64,000 bases of DNA from Sipunculus nudus (lineage: Eukaryota > Annelida > Sipuncula > Golfingiida > Sipunculidae). Positions 36,032 to 47,830 of this stretch are shown here, one piece after another. The position numbers were made by a program, and so were the translations under genes. Each line of letters opens with the position of its first letter. Within the stretch, counting starts at the first letter, position 1. The DNA lies in the NCBI GenBank assembly GCA_026874595.1, contig CM049309.1, positions 17,688,576-17,752,575 on the forward strand, read 5' to 3'. The notes beneath the pieces were generated by a model. That model made no database searches. It was not told the origin of the DNA and worked only from the letters and a program-made list of their open reading frames with translations.

Positions 36032-39000
36032 CATTATAATACAGGTGCAACCTGAACTTACCGACTTTTTGAGTGACAAAAATGAAAGTATATGGACATA
36101 AACATAAGCATGAGAATTTGCCCTTGGACTAAACTGTAAGACTCAAACACAAATCTCGCTGAAATGTATGCGTCAGAGAACAGCATTTGTTTTACGACAT
36201 ATTGACTTGACGAAAAAGGCACTGACATGTACACACATAGACCTTGTTTTGCCCATTGGCGATGTTTCAGAGGGCAGGGGAGCTGGACAAAGGGGACACC
36301 ACCCGCCCCCCGCCCCCTCACTTTTTAAGGGTGAGGGGACAAATAACTTTTTCCCGTAACGTTTTAGGCGAATAAAACATACGTTTATAATTTTACATTT
36401 TAAGAAAACTCTATCGTCTATCAGTTTACAGCTTCGTCATAATATCCTATATAATCTTTCAATACTATATCTTATTCTGAGAAAAATTATTACATGGCAT
36501 CAGTTTACTGAATCACTTAATTTAAAGGTAAAAGGTGAGGGTTTTTATAGTCTGATATCACCGACGGTGTCAGTCTCATCCGACTCAGCCTTCCTGGTCT
36601 TTCGGGCCTGTTCATTCTTGTAGCTTTTCTCGGCTTCGGGGAACATACAACCCAAGCTGCCATATCAGGCGCAAGAGGGTTATTCGTTCTACATTTGCCT
36701 ACCTCCCATGACCAGTACCCATTCACTCCTGGGTCGAGAGAGCGCACCCTTGTGGTAAAGACTTTGCCTAAGAGTCTTAGCGCAGACGGCGGTCAGAACG
36801 GGACGCGAACCCAAGACCCTGCGGTCACAAGTCCAGCGCCCTATCCATTAGTCACCACGCTCCACAATTTACATACGTATCAGCCTATTGCATATTGTTG
36901 AATTTTAATAGCAAACGTAAATTATTAATAATATAGTGTTGAAAGCTGCACACATAACATTTTCTGTTATAGGCCTATATTTGAAATATGTATTACATAA
37001 AACGTGGTTGGATTACGGGAGGGATGAAAATCTTGTTATTCTTGGAAATGCTTTTGTTGCATTTGTCATAGGGGTTCGGGTAGGGGTGGGGGATGGAGCT
37101 GTCCGATTATTTTGAACAAGTGATCTTTTTTTCGGGAGGGGGGGGGGGGAAGGGCTCAGACGCTACTCCTGTGAATTGACCCTCACATTATCTCAGCAAA
37201 CAAGGTCTATTGTCTTATGTTTTGTCAGGGCTATCAATAAACAGAAAATTGTAGAGTCCGGGACGTTCAGGCCAAACACTTGGAGAGTTATATGGGATTG
37301 AGAAGCTCGTCCAAATTGTAAATCGTTGTGTAAAAATGAAAAGATTTTACGATAATGATTAGATATCGTGTCATTGGATGATTATTTGACCATTGTAAGG
37401 ATTAGCCGACCTCGCCGGCCCATCAAAGGGCTAACTGTGATTATAGCACGATACACTCTGTTACTCTTACAAAGGAAATTGAATAAAAATATTTCCTATG
37501 GTTGTAACATACCAATGTTCACATAATGTTGTATGTTGAAAGACCTGTAATAAAAAATAACCATTCTGAAAAGCATGACGCACCTGAAACATCTACAACT
37601 GATTTATTTGTCCAGAGAGAATTGAAGCATTAACAGTCAGGCAGACATCTTGCACTTGGCGGCAGTCCTGTATAGGCCTAATGCTTCAGGCCTGTGTACT
37701 ATTATATTCATATTTTCACTCCCTGGGTTCAAAATAGTGCTGAGAATAGAGCAATAATTTTTTAGTGGTCAAATATTCAATGCACAAAGATGTACTGAAC
37801 AGTATTCAAAGAATATATATTAAATCTCTTATCCCAGCGTTCCTGAAAGTACTGAATGGATTCTTTTTTCGACCGTTTTTATCTCACCAATTTAACCATA
37901 AGGAAAATCAGTCTCAAAATAATAATATATAAAAGGAAACACGAAATAATCACCAACAGTGGAAAGACAAGAATAATAAGGGAAGGCAAGAATGCTGGTG
38001 TAAAATTTGGTACTTAGGAGTGAACCCGACCTGGTAAATGTAACGAGAGGCCTATAATCATCAGCGACACCACGTTCCCTTTCTCTGAGTCATTCATTGT
38101 TGGGTTCTTGATTCTTGTTTTACGTGCCACCTGAGTGTAAAAGGGTGAAAATACCAGCAAATTCTAGATTCAGACATCAGTCGTGTCTGTGGCTTTATCA
38201 ATATTCAGCATATATTGTGAACATTTTAGACTTCTATTTTTGTTTTATTTATCATGTGTGTTTGAATGGACCGGAAGTATCAGGTACAGCTATATACATG
38301 ATTTTCTTCCTTTGGAAAATACAATAAATTATACTTTGAATGGAAGAGGTAAGGAAAAGTACATGTACGACGAAGAAGACGGCATCCAGTAGTTCCTGTG
38401 TCTGTGTGTGTGTGTGTGTGTGTGTGAGGGTGTGTGCATATGTGTGTATTGGCGCGCATGCACAATATCTAAGCTTACCCAATAACAGGAAATTATAGCC
38501 CGACTACCTCTCGTGGCTCTGTGTGCGTTAGCTTGCAAATGCGTGCCTGTGTATGTGTGCGTCTGCGTGTTTTGTGAAATTACACCATCACACTCTGTCC
38601 AGTTTTTAAGGCGTACACCTGAGAGTTTTCACATACCGCTATGCTCTGTTGATGTTCCAGAGAGAAAAGATAAATGTCAAAGAAGGTCCATAGAATGCAT
38701 AGGTGTAACGTCTAAATGGGGGTCGGGCCTGGCCAGGCGTAGCAGGGTGGACCAGGTATCGCCCCATCACTTTTAACTTTATATACTTGGCTACGGGTCA
38801 GTTATGTACGTTCATCACTCATTGTTTAAGAGTCTGCCCACAACTGCTGTGTACGTCATTTTCCAGAAGACCTGCACACGCATGCTACCGACGGAAACGT
38901 GAATTTTTATGTGAAAACAAGTTTGATGTTTCCCGGCACAAAGACATTATATGCACGTATTTATTAGCATTTTTAATATATTAGCCCAGACTTAATGAAT

Positions 39001-39073
39001 CTGTTAACTGACAATGGTGCTATGATCACCAAACTTGAGGATCAGTTCTTCTGGGAGAAATAAAAAAAACATC
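35188..39073. other. Divergent intergenic region between LTD-A and LTD-B
   Basis: These 3.9 kb separate the start codons of two genes transcribed away from each other, so promoters for both should lie here. Contents include a (TA)n array (35,967-36,029), a family 2 SINE (36,538-36,865), a poly-G tract near 37,138-37,149 and a (GT)n run near 38,404-38,427. No conserved promoter motif could be identified by eye. Confidence 0.55.
36538..36865 (-). mobile_element. tRNA-derived SINE, family 2
   Basis: On the minus strand the head reads GGAGCGTGGTGACTAATGGA then TAGGGCGCTGGACT, an A-box and anticodon-arm-like stretch, followed by the B-box-like GGGTTCGCGTCCC. The body of about 250 bp ends near CTATAAAAACCCTCACC. 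The internal Pol III promoter layout is typical of a SINE. The body is unlike family 1. Confidence 0.7.
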
Positions 39074-39401
39074 ATGGCGGGTTTTGAACTGGTCACTTCC
39101 GGTTGCCTGCGGTTCGCTTGTATTTTTTCGTTATGGAGTATACGCATCCTGTCGGCATATGTGTTTATCAATGAAATCGCAATCCATGTGGAAGAGGGAT
39201 CCGTGGAGCTTTACAACAATGAATCGTCAACTGTGGACTTGAGTGATTATTATCTAGTCATTTTAAGAAATTCAAATATCAGGTTCAATATGTCAGATCC
39301 TAGTCTCTCTGGTACATCGATTGGTGGTTTAGATCACGTGGTCAGAACAGTTAATCTTACGGACAGTGCTGCAGTTGTATTGTACAAGCTCAGAGCTTCC
39401 G
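39074..39401 (+). CDS. LTD-B exon 1: signal peptide and first half of the LTD domain
   Basis: It ends ..AAVVLYKLRASG at the strong donor CCG/GTAAGT (phase 1). The corresponding LTD-A exon ends ..AAVALYTGS at the same phase. The open frame past the donor is intron. Confidence 0.8.
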
Positions 39402-41878
39402 GTAAGTTTATCTCTATTGTTATTATATACAGACCTGAAATTGTGCTGAAAGGATTGCTCGATAAACCTAGTCCGAGTTGTTCTAAGCAAGTAACCGAGA
39501 ACGAAACCAGGACTCGTTTACTTGTATGAAAGCCTAGACAGTTATATATGTAGTTGCCTTTTTAAGCCTCCCAAGTACGATGGATTCATTTCTGTATTCA
39601 TATTTGGGTAAAAAAATATTGTTGGAACTTGGTAGACCTGTTTTTCAAAAGCACAATATTTGTCCTCGGTCACAGATTTGCACCTGATAGTTATTTTTGA
39701 CCTTGACCTTGCTCCCATGTCCTACTCTCAATAATGATCCCCCATTATCGCTCAGTTGCGGGCGTCAGCGGGAGGTTTCCATGATCGTTTGGCAATTACT
39801 TTTAACTACCTACACCCTTTTCTCTCATTTGTTTTGGCCAAATAAATATCATGTATTTAAGTCCCATATCACCCCATATAAGGGCTGCAGTGGGTACAGA
39901 ATTTTTACTCGAGTACTCAATAGGCATTACCCGTCGCGGACTCGAGTACTTGTTGCCATGGCAACACTATTCACCGATGCAAAATATGTATAAATTTGAC
40001 TTGTATAAATTTGACCGCTTTAAAAACGTTCATGCAAAGGAATAAACGTGAATAGAGTTAAAAATCACACCAAAGCATATATCTCATTAATCTGAGTCCC
40101 TTTCGAATAAGATATATATAACGTATATTTAATGTAAAATTATTATGTAAAAGTACAATTTTTAAGCTTTAAGGTAATCATCAAATATAGACTGCCAGTT
40201 TGTTACATGCATGCAGTGATATAATCAGATATAGATGTACATGTGCACAAAGAAACTCGAGTCCACATTTTGGTAGAGTACTTAGTAAGTATTACACGGA
40301 TACAAGGACTCGACTATCCCTTTCAGCCCAACGCCTTAACAATTAAAGTGTAAACCATTATAATTACGGATTAGTTAATAGCACGTTTCATAATAATAAA
40401 AAAAATCCTATTTGGGATTTTTTTTAATGTTAAATGTACCGGGTAGTACCCGGGCCTTGTAATACTCATCAAATAAGGTAGCCAACATTTGCAAAAAAAA
40501 CTTTGTTTTAATAAACGTTACTTTGAGTACTGACAGTAATGTTGTAATGAGGAATGTTGATATATTTACCGTTGAAATAAGCTGATCTGCATACACTTTT
40601 TGTGGGAAACGCACATATTTCATGTAAAATGATTAAATACTTATCGCAGTACGCTTCACCAAATATCGCAATATTTTGCAGTACGAAAATTGTAGGCGAT
40701 ACCCGCTCCAACATTTGACACATACAATGTTACATTTTCTTTAAATAAGATGATTAAAGATTATTGAGAAAAATATAACGAAACTATATAAAATGATTGA
40801 CAAAATTATCTTGCAATTTAAACAACATGTTTTATTCCCTATTTTGTCCCCCATCCTTAAAAAGGGAACATAAACCCTGTCACCTCTTGAAACAAAGTTT
40901 GTATTACCCGTTGTTTAATATTTTATGTTGAAGTTAACCACCGCCATATTTTTAATGCTAGCTTAACTAAGTATATGTTCATCTACAGAATTCATACCTG
41001 GTTTCGGACATCGTGACAGAGCAGAATCACACGCTTCCTCTCATTTTATATCCTTGTGTAAACCAGGCCCGTTAACTATACTGCACCTGACGGCCCTGGG
41101 TCGGTATTCGTCCCTATTGCTGGGTCATACCACCGAGAAACCCCGAAAGGCGCACTGGTTTGTAAGTGCCGTTGGGCATGACCTTTCCATTAACCCTGCA
41201 GAGACCCTGTTTGGGCCGACCGTGAAAAATCTCACCGCCTCGGCTGAGATTAGAACTCACGATCTCCAGTATTTAAGTCCTGTGCTCTAGCCCTGAGCCA
41301 CAGAATTCGGTTTTGTATTAACCGTTTCTCATGTGTTAACGTGTCAGTGACTAGTGCAAACGAGATACTATCACGTGGGCCCGAGATACTGTAACAATAA
41401 ACATGTACTATTTAGGACGCACGAGATTACTCCATGGTTTCAATTAGAGCCACCATAGAATACAGATTAAAATTACAAAAGACAATTGTAAATCCATTGT
41501 GTCACTTAACCTATTTTATCAATGGCGTTGAATGCAGCATATCTGCCCTTCGATGTATCGATACATTTTATCACTGTATACACTGTATTATATATATTTA
41601 TTTTGTATACATATTATATTTGACAGGTTCTAATAATGATACAGTTGAAATCCAAGACGTTGTCATATACGGCTCCATGGCGTCCTCCAATTATACGTCT
41701 AAGTACATTCATGTACTCGAAAACCAGGAACCTGTTGCCATGCCGACAGAACCAGACATCTCTATCAGCCGTTGTGACTACGATCTATTCAGTTTATCCT
41801 CGTTTACAGTCGGGGAGACTTCGTTAGGAGAAAAAAATACTTGTGTCGGTAAGATGATATGTCTTTTTCATCCTTTCA

Positions 41879-41930
<52 letters not shown>

Positions 41931-42233
41931 GCAAATCTTAAAATCTCAATCTCGGATGAAATACAATATTTCTTATACTAGTTATTTTTTTCTCACTAGA
42001 TGGCGCTGCGGACAGCCCTGTGATAGAGCTGCCTTTGTATTTGTTTATTGTGATAGTCGCGGTACCTGGGATCTTCATTCTCATCATGATGACGTCAGTC
42101 ATATGTGCTGTTGTCTATCATCATCGTACAGGCTCAGGCACAAATAATACGAAAGAGGGAGGTGCAGAAAAGCAACAGTGAGTACCATGATTGATGCAAT
42201 GCCCATATAGAACTGAATATATTCATGATCCAG

Positions 42234-42324
<91 letters not shown>

Positions 42325-42791
42325 ATGTTCGTGACATAAATGTGTCGATAGATATTGCAATAGTCCTCCTGATTTAAAAAAATTAATCTAAATATATTTA
42401 TCACCTCAATAAATAATTTATTCATTAAATGACTAGCCAAAGTGTAATTGAGGATTATTTTTTTTCTTTAGGACATGCGCGTGGTTTTGTATGCACAGCC
42501 GGTAATGTCAATTAAAACGCAACTTTCTAAGTGATGAACTGTAATGTCAATAAAACGGTTTACGGGTCAACGTGGACATAAATACTAATTTTTTTTCAAT
42601 AAAAATACAAATTAATCTTTTTAATAAGACAGTAATCCTCAAGAGACAAATGTAACAGTTCCTATAAATTATGACGCTTCCTTTATAAAGGTTACTTAAA
42701 ATAATTTTGCTGCATAAATGTTTACAGATATTTTATGCATTTATAGTTATCTAACAACGTAATTAAATATATATATATATATTTATTTATT

Positions 42792-42825
<34 letters not shown>

Positions 42826-43057
42826 ACATATTACACTTATTAAACTAATTAATAATTATTTATCATAACTTATGAATGTGTTCTTTTCCATCGACAGGAG
42901 TTTATGGCAGTCTGAGGGGGAGAATCCTCCTTACTTCTTCATGATTAACAGAGCTCTTGGAGGACATCAGATGAAGATAGGGCCTTTACTGAAAAACAGT
43001 ACGATACGGACAGATGAGACGCCATACGTTGACCCGTACGAAATGAACCTATCGTAG
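39074..43057 (+). CDS. LTD-B: membrane protein with lamin-tail-like ectodomain (four exons)
   Basis: I join exons 39074-39401, 41627-41848, 42000-42177 and 42898-43057 (888 nt, 295 residues). The introns are phase 1, 1 and 2 with GT-AG borders. Parts in order: signal peptide 1-28 (MAGFELVTSG..ILSA), LTD ectodomain about 29-183 (VFINEIAI..GSVELYNNES..VDLSDYYLV, then SISRCDY..NTC), membrane helix about 196-223, and a 72-residue tail ending TPYVDPYEMNLS. Five sequons lie in the ectodomain. The start ATG at 39,074 has A at -3 and G at +4. An in-frame ATG at 39,035 would spoil the signal peptide. The TSP1-like exons of LTD-A are missing: the intron at that point is only 151 nt. ATTAAA signals occur near 43,172. 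Function unknown; probably a surface receptor or adhesion protein. Confidence 0.78.
39881..40330. mobile_element. Possible hAT-like relic in LTD-B intron 1
   Basis: The left end AGGGCTGCAGTGGGTA and right end complement GGGCTGAAAGGGATAG resemble each other and the (T/C)AGGGCTG ends of some hAT elements. ACTCGAGTAC and GGACTCG motifs recur near both ends. No 8-bp target duplication could be found, so the borders are uncertain. Confidence 0.4.
40981..41312 (-). mobile_element. tRNA-derived SINE, family 1 (LTD-B intron 1)
   Basis: On the minus strand it begins TGTGGCTCAGGGCTAGAGCA (A-box region), then GAGTTCTAATCTC (B-box region, one base off), CGGTGAGATTTTTCACGGTC, and GGTATGACCCAGCAATAGGG, and ends near GAATTCTGTAGATG. 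It is the closest relative of the 62.6-kb copy. Confidence 0.8.
41627..41848 (+). CDS. LTD-B exon 2: second half of the LTD domain
   Basis: It has acceptor TTTGACAG/GTTC and donor GTCG/GTAAGA, phase 1 at both ends, 74 codons. The peptide GSNNDTVEIQDVVIYGSMAS leads to SISRCDYDLFSLSSFTVGET and a final NTC, aligning with LTD-A exon 2. Confidence 0.82.
41849..41999. repeat. 151-nt intron dominated by a (TA)n run
   Basis: The intron between LTD-B exons 2 and 3 contains a 46-bp (AT)n run (41,882-41,927). The LTD-A counterpart of this intron position spans the two TSP1-like exons. Confidence 0.75.
42000..42177 (+). CDS. LTD-B exon 3: transmembrane helix
   Basis: It has acceptor CTCACTAG/ATGG (phase 1) and donor CAACA/GTGAGT (phase 2), 178 nt. 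It encodes DGAADSPVIELP, then the helix LYLFIVIVAVPGIFILIMMT SVICAVVY and the basic HHR, matching LTD-A exon 5 in role and phases. Confidence 0.8.
42238..42322. repeat. (TA)n microsatellite, LTD-B intron 3
   Basis: This 85-bp pure AT alternation is among the longest in the window. A second (TA)-rich stretch lies at about 42,768-42,825. Confidence 0.9.
42898..43057 (+). CDS. LTD-B exon 4: cytoplasmic tail and stop
   Basis: It has acceptor CGACAG/GAG at phase 2, 52 residues and TAG. Visible motifs are PPYFFM (Y255, a YxxM form), and TPYVDPYEM (Y286, Y290), which recalls the YVDP/YEDP juxtamembrane tyrosines of Eph receptors. Whether they are phosphorylated is unknown. Confidence 0.75.
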
Positions 43058-44202
43058 AGCATGTACACAACAGACAGTTCCCACTCAACTAGCGACACCT
43101 ATCGGCAAATACTGACACTTACTGTTCGAGTATGGTTTATTGACAAAGAAAACTCATCTTTAGTTATACATTAAACTATTAAAGAATGAAGATACATTAT
43201 TATTTATCTTTCAACTATATGTACCAGTGGGAGTATCTTGGTTTCCTCTTGGAAAAAAAAGGCTTCTTCAAAAGCGAACCGAGTACATAGGTTTAAAACA
43301 ACTGATCATATCCATAAAATATAACTGATTTTAAATAACCGTTGATCGGTTACATATAAATATGTTGATATTAACTGAAAATCACAGTTACTTCTAACTG
43401 ATAAAACAGTTATTTGTTAACTGATCAGACCAGTCAATATGCTAACCGATACTGGATCGGTCAAATTAACCGATTATTAGGTTGGGTCTATACGGAACGA
43501 TTGAATCGGTCAATTTTAAACTTTTTTTAGGTTACAGTTAACCAATCCCTTTTTAGAGTGCAGTTCACGTATTTTAGACTATTCTCTCCAATGACTACAA
43601 GGTGGCGCTCCCATAGCGTCCTCCGTTGGAGCACACTACTTGGAATCTGACTCACAGGAGTACGACTCTGCTGGTTAGGGTTCATGGGCATTGGAATTCA
43701 AACCCCACAATGCACAGGGGCTTCTACATGCACTAGCGGCATAAGTTTAAATGTAGAGAAAAGGGTGATGTAGTCCGCTGAGTTACTTTGGATAAGAGTT
43801 GTTTCAAGGCAAATTACATAAACAGATTAATTTTGCAGTAAGGACTTCACTCGTGAGCATTCGCATGTGAATGCTAAACATAAGGTGGATCCTTGAAATG
43901 TAAGAAAAAAAGTTATTTTAAAGTTTGACAGTTGACAAAAGTCTTCCCGGCTGTCCCAAAATGCCTTACTGGGAGAGTTTTGTTCAGAAACAACCCCTGG
44001 CGGATGTATTTTAGTTTACTTTCTAACAACACCTACTATGTGCGAAGAAAATTCCATTTTAACTTAACATATTGGTTAATCCCTCTGCAAATTTGTTGCA
44101 TTGCTAAAGGTAGAACACAAGCATGCGTCGCACAATTAAATTGTCGATAGCCAACTTGAACGTGATACAGGAAATGACTGTTTACGACTGAGAGGGATTC
44201 TC

Positions 44203-44239
<37 letters not shown>

Positions 44240-45727
44240 CACGTGCATCCTTTTTTGTCAATTTATCACGCGTAGCTTAATGATTAGATTATCGGCTGTT
44301 TACTACGATCTCAATACATTATGACGGATGACCGTTGCAGTACGTTACCCTGTATGGCTTGTATCACGATTCTAGTTAAGACTCAATGTCTAATATATAA
44401 ATGCATGCCTGCCGAGTCATGTGTTCGTGGCTACCTTACGGCTACTGCTCCGCACAGATATTATCACAATGACGGGGAACGTATGAATAGGAACATACTC
44501 AACGCATCCGTATCCGTATGGGTACCCCTTCCCGTATCCGTGTACGGGCAGCATAAGTAGAAACAACTTTATTCATCTGTTGTTTTGTAGTTTGCATTGT
44601 TAATCATTATATACAGAACCGATACTGATACCTAGATTAAAATTTTTTTCTTCAGGTCATCTTTATTTTTTAAAAAAATATGATATAACAACTCTTGAGG
44701 AACATAATTAAATAATTTATGAAAGCTTTCATTTCAACGAATTGTTCAGGTTTGAATATAATTACTATCCATTTTCATTTTTCTTTCAATAAAAGATCTT
44801 TCTCTTTAAAAAATCTTGCTTTTAAGTAAAAACATGAGGCGCCTTTTCCCATACAGCTTAAAAACAGGGCGCTTCCGTATAAACGTTATACGTTGTTTCT
44901 ATTATTTACTTCAGTTGGCACAGTGTGCTGTGCCAGTCCCTCCATAGACGATAGGTGCCACTACCGTTGAAAAATCAGTGCGTTCGATATTGGGTGCCGT
45001 TTCTTTAGGAAAAACTGGAAAACGAAAGTCTCGTTTGGCATGCTACGCAAGGGATCTCTACTCGTCAGGTCAACCCTGCTAATGATATGTGGCCAGCGAT
45101 TTCGTGCCAGTAAAATTTTTTTTTTTTTTATCTGTCGGTTGTATCCGTGTCATGTAATGTCATGGACCATTTGTGATTACACGTAATGAGAGCTGAGTCA
45201 TTTTAGGGCTTCAACCGGCTTTGTCCAATAAGAAAAATCAGTACACCTGACCAATGAGATTCCTTGTCTCAATCTCCAAAGAGAGGCTATCTTGTTTTAA
45301 TCTTGTGGAAGGACTTACTAGCTGTGGTTGCGTAAAATTAGAAAAGTGAAGCCAATGTAATGAATATTATGTGGACAAAGACACAGTATCGGACACATGA
45401 ATATCATCGCTCATATCTAAATGATCTCAGTAGCCTATTTTGAGGTAAGTTACCAAGGACCGTGGGATAAGTTTGCAGAATCATGCATGACAGAAATTAA
45501 AGCGCTCTGAGGCCGCAACATTCTCAAACCTTATTATAATTGGTATAAAAAACATTCTCAAGCATAAGAACCGGAATGTTATCAATCTCCTGCTCAAACT
45601 GTGATGTGTGGTAAGTAAATGTAGGAATATATAAATCAAAACGGAGAGAAATGTGTATCATGGTTCACCAACACGATGGTCGCTTCACGGGTCAGCTCTG
45701 CCTGTAAAAACAAAGGCGGTTAGATGA

Positions 45728-45752
45728 CCCCCCACCCCCCACCCCCCACCCC
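45728..45752 (-). repeat. C-rich repeat with G-quadruplex potential on the minus strand
   Basis: Four C runs of 4-7 bases are separated by single A bases; the complement has four G runs with one-base loops, which fits the strict quadruplex rule. Confidence 0.7.
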
Positions 45753-46148
45753 GGTGCATATCGTTGAAACTGTTACGGAAATTTACACATGCAATTTCTC
45801 CTAATTCTGATGAATTACGACGGTCCTGAATGTCCAATCTCGCAGTGGTAAGGAATCCTTTAAAACGAAAACATTAATGGTGATCAAGAATATTTTAATT
45901 GAATTGTTTCTTTAATTAAAAAAAAATAATCAAAATCCATTCATTACATTTTTTTGGGTGAAAGTCGCTAATATAGACACCTCAACCAGGCAACAAACCA
46001 AGGGCGGCAAAAGCATATTACCTCCTGGCGGTGGTCTAAAACGTGATGGTTTTCACGAGTACCGCAAGTCAACATTTGTATTCAACAAACATACAAAACG
46101 TGTATTGAACAAATATACAAAATTGTATTTCAGTGTCACATATGAAGG

Positions 46149-46163
46149 TCTCTCTCTCTCGCG

Positions 46164-46219
<56 letters not shown>
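46149..46219. repeat. (CT)n microsatellite
   Basis: CT dinucleotides run for about 70 bp, interrupted once by GCGCTCTCG. The Ser-Leu repeat frame over it is an artefact. Confidence 0.9.
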
Positions 46220-46222
<3 letters not shown>

Positions 46223-47534
46223 TTAGTAGTATACATATAACCTAATAAAATCAAGGTTCCATTTTCTCTGGCCTGAGTGACTTTTGTGCCCGTTCTTGAT
46301 CCTTGCCTTGTTGACGGTTGGCGGGAAGTCGTCGTCTGTCGTATGCCCACTCACGTACGAGACGAGCTTTATATGTATACTCCCGTATAAATCATGTGTA
46401 TGGGTTGTACATTAGGCCTATTTTGTCGGGTGGTGTGTCGTAAAGTTACAGGAGTCACCAGGTACTGATGATATATATGTATACATAAATACACCATCTG
46501 TGGTTAATTACAGGTGACGTTACAAGGAAGACCATCCCCATGAACCTTAAAATTGGAAGTTCCCTTCCCCGTCGTCCATTTTTAACCAGTTCCGTGATAC
46601 CAGCTGGCGTTACTTTCGGGGAAAAAAATAATAGATAAAATAACATTCATGTTTATACACAGGAATACACAGACATTGTCTCACTGCAGTTTCCGATGAG
46701 GGGTAATCACTATTGAAATCTTGTTGTCATAAATGTTAATTCCAATATTTTAAAGGGGTGAGTGCGCAAAAGGGGTGGGGGTGAATGAGTATAGAAACAT
46801 TTTGAAAATTTTGGCTACATGTCGCAGTCCGGGGCAGTTCTAAATGCACGATGATGCGGAGTACGGCTGTGAATTTTTTTTTCGTATTATGCGCTTATTC
46901 TTCAATTTGCATAACAGAAACTATATAATGGAAGTACATTATACGTTCACTAGCATAAACATTCTTTTACATTTAAACTGACAATGAATAACAGAAAAAA
47001 AATTCCATAGTGGAACTTGTTTTTCTAAAGTATAAAACAAAAAAAAACATCTTTTAATAACATTTTTAATAGAATGGTCCTTAAACTTTTTAGAATAATA
47101 AAATCTATTTTTAATAAATAAAGCGTAAATATCCTTTAAACTGTACATGTGTTTGTTAATATATTAATTTCGAAAATGGTCCTAGGAAATAATTCTTAAG
47201 TTTATGGTTTTCATCAGACTTTAATAGTTTAGATTTCAGCTAACTTTAACTTATAAACATGTCTCTGAAATCAATATTTGAAAAGACATGCACATAACGA
47301 TTATACATTTTATCATTTTTTTCTTTACATTCGACCAAGAAGATTCCAGGTGGGGGTGGGGGGGGGGGGGGGGGAGGAGGACAATCCCCCTCCATTTTTG
47401 AGGGGTGTGGACAACGAACGTTTGTCCATCCCACTTTAAAGGAGAGTAAAAACGCATAGTTTCGAACATAATTATTTCGAATTAATTCCGTCACCAATTT
47501 TCCAGTTCCTTCATATTTTCCTTGATAAGGCCAC

Positions 47535-47830
47535 AAAAAGTATGGTTCACAGGCACATTTTTCAGAAATCAGTGCGGGCGGGCGATATTTTATTTTTAAC
47601 CTTTTTTGTATGTTTCGATAACGATGTCATATGATCAGAGAAAAGCATGAAAATAACATAATTTTATGGCTAAATAGGTAAAAGCACTACATAACAAAGG
47701 AAATCTTATCAAAATTGTATTATATTATCTTCTTGAAAGATGAAAATCAAAGCAAACAGTTTTGATGCGGGGGTTAAAATTGACGCGGGAGGTGCCTGAG
47801 AACTATTTTTTTTTTTTTTTTTTTTTTTTT
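47535..47830. mobile_element. MITE, GGTATGG family, copy 1
   Basis: Left end AAAAAGTATGGTTCACAGGC and right end GGTGCCTGAGAACTATTTTT are inverted relatives. The interior shares long blocks with copy 2 at 54.3 kb, including GGTAAAAGCACTACATAACA and ATCAAAATTGTATTA. A 26-base T run ends it. Confidence 0.75.

Noticed and set aside
38252-38538. His/Thr-rich minus-strand frames
   Set aside because: They translate a (GT)n/(CA)n microsatellite.
39402-39529. Continuation of the LTD-B exon 1 frame to a stop at 39,529
   Set aside because: A strong GTAAGT donor at 39,402 and the phase-matched exon at 41,627 give a better model that aligns with the paralogue.
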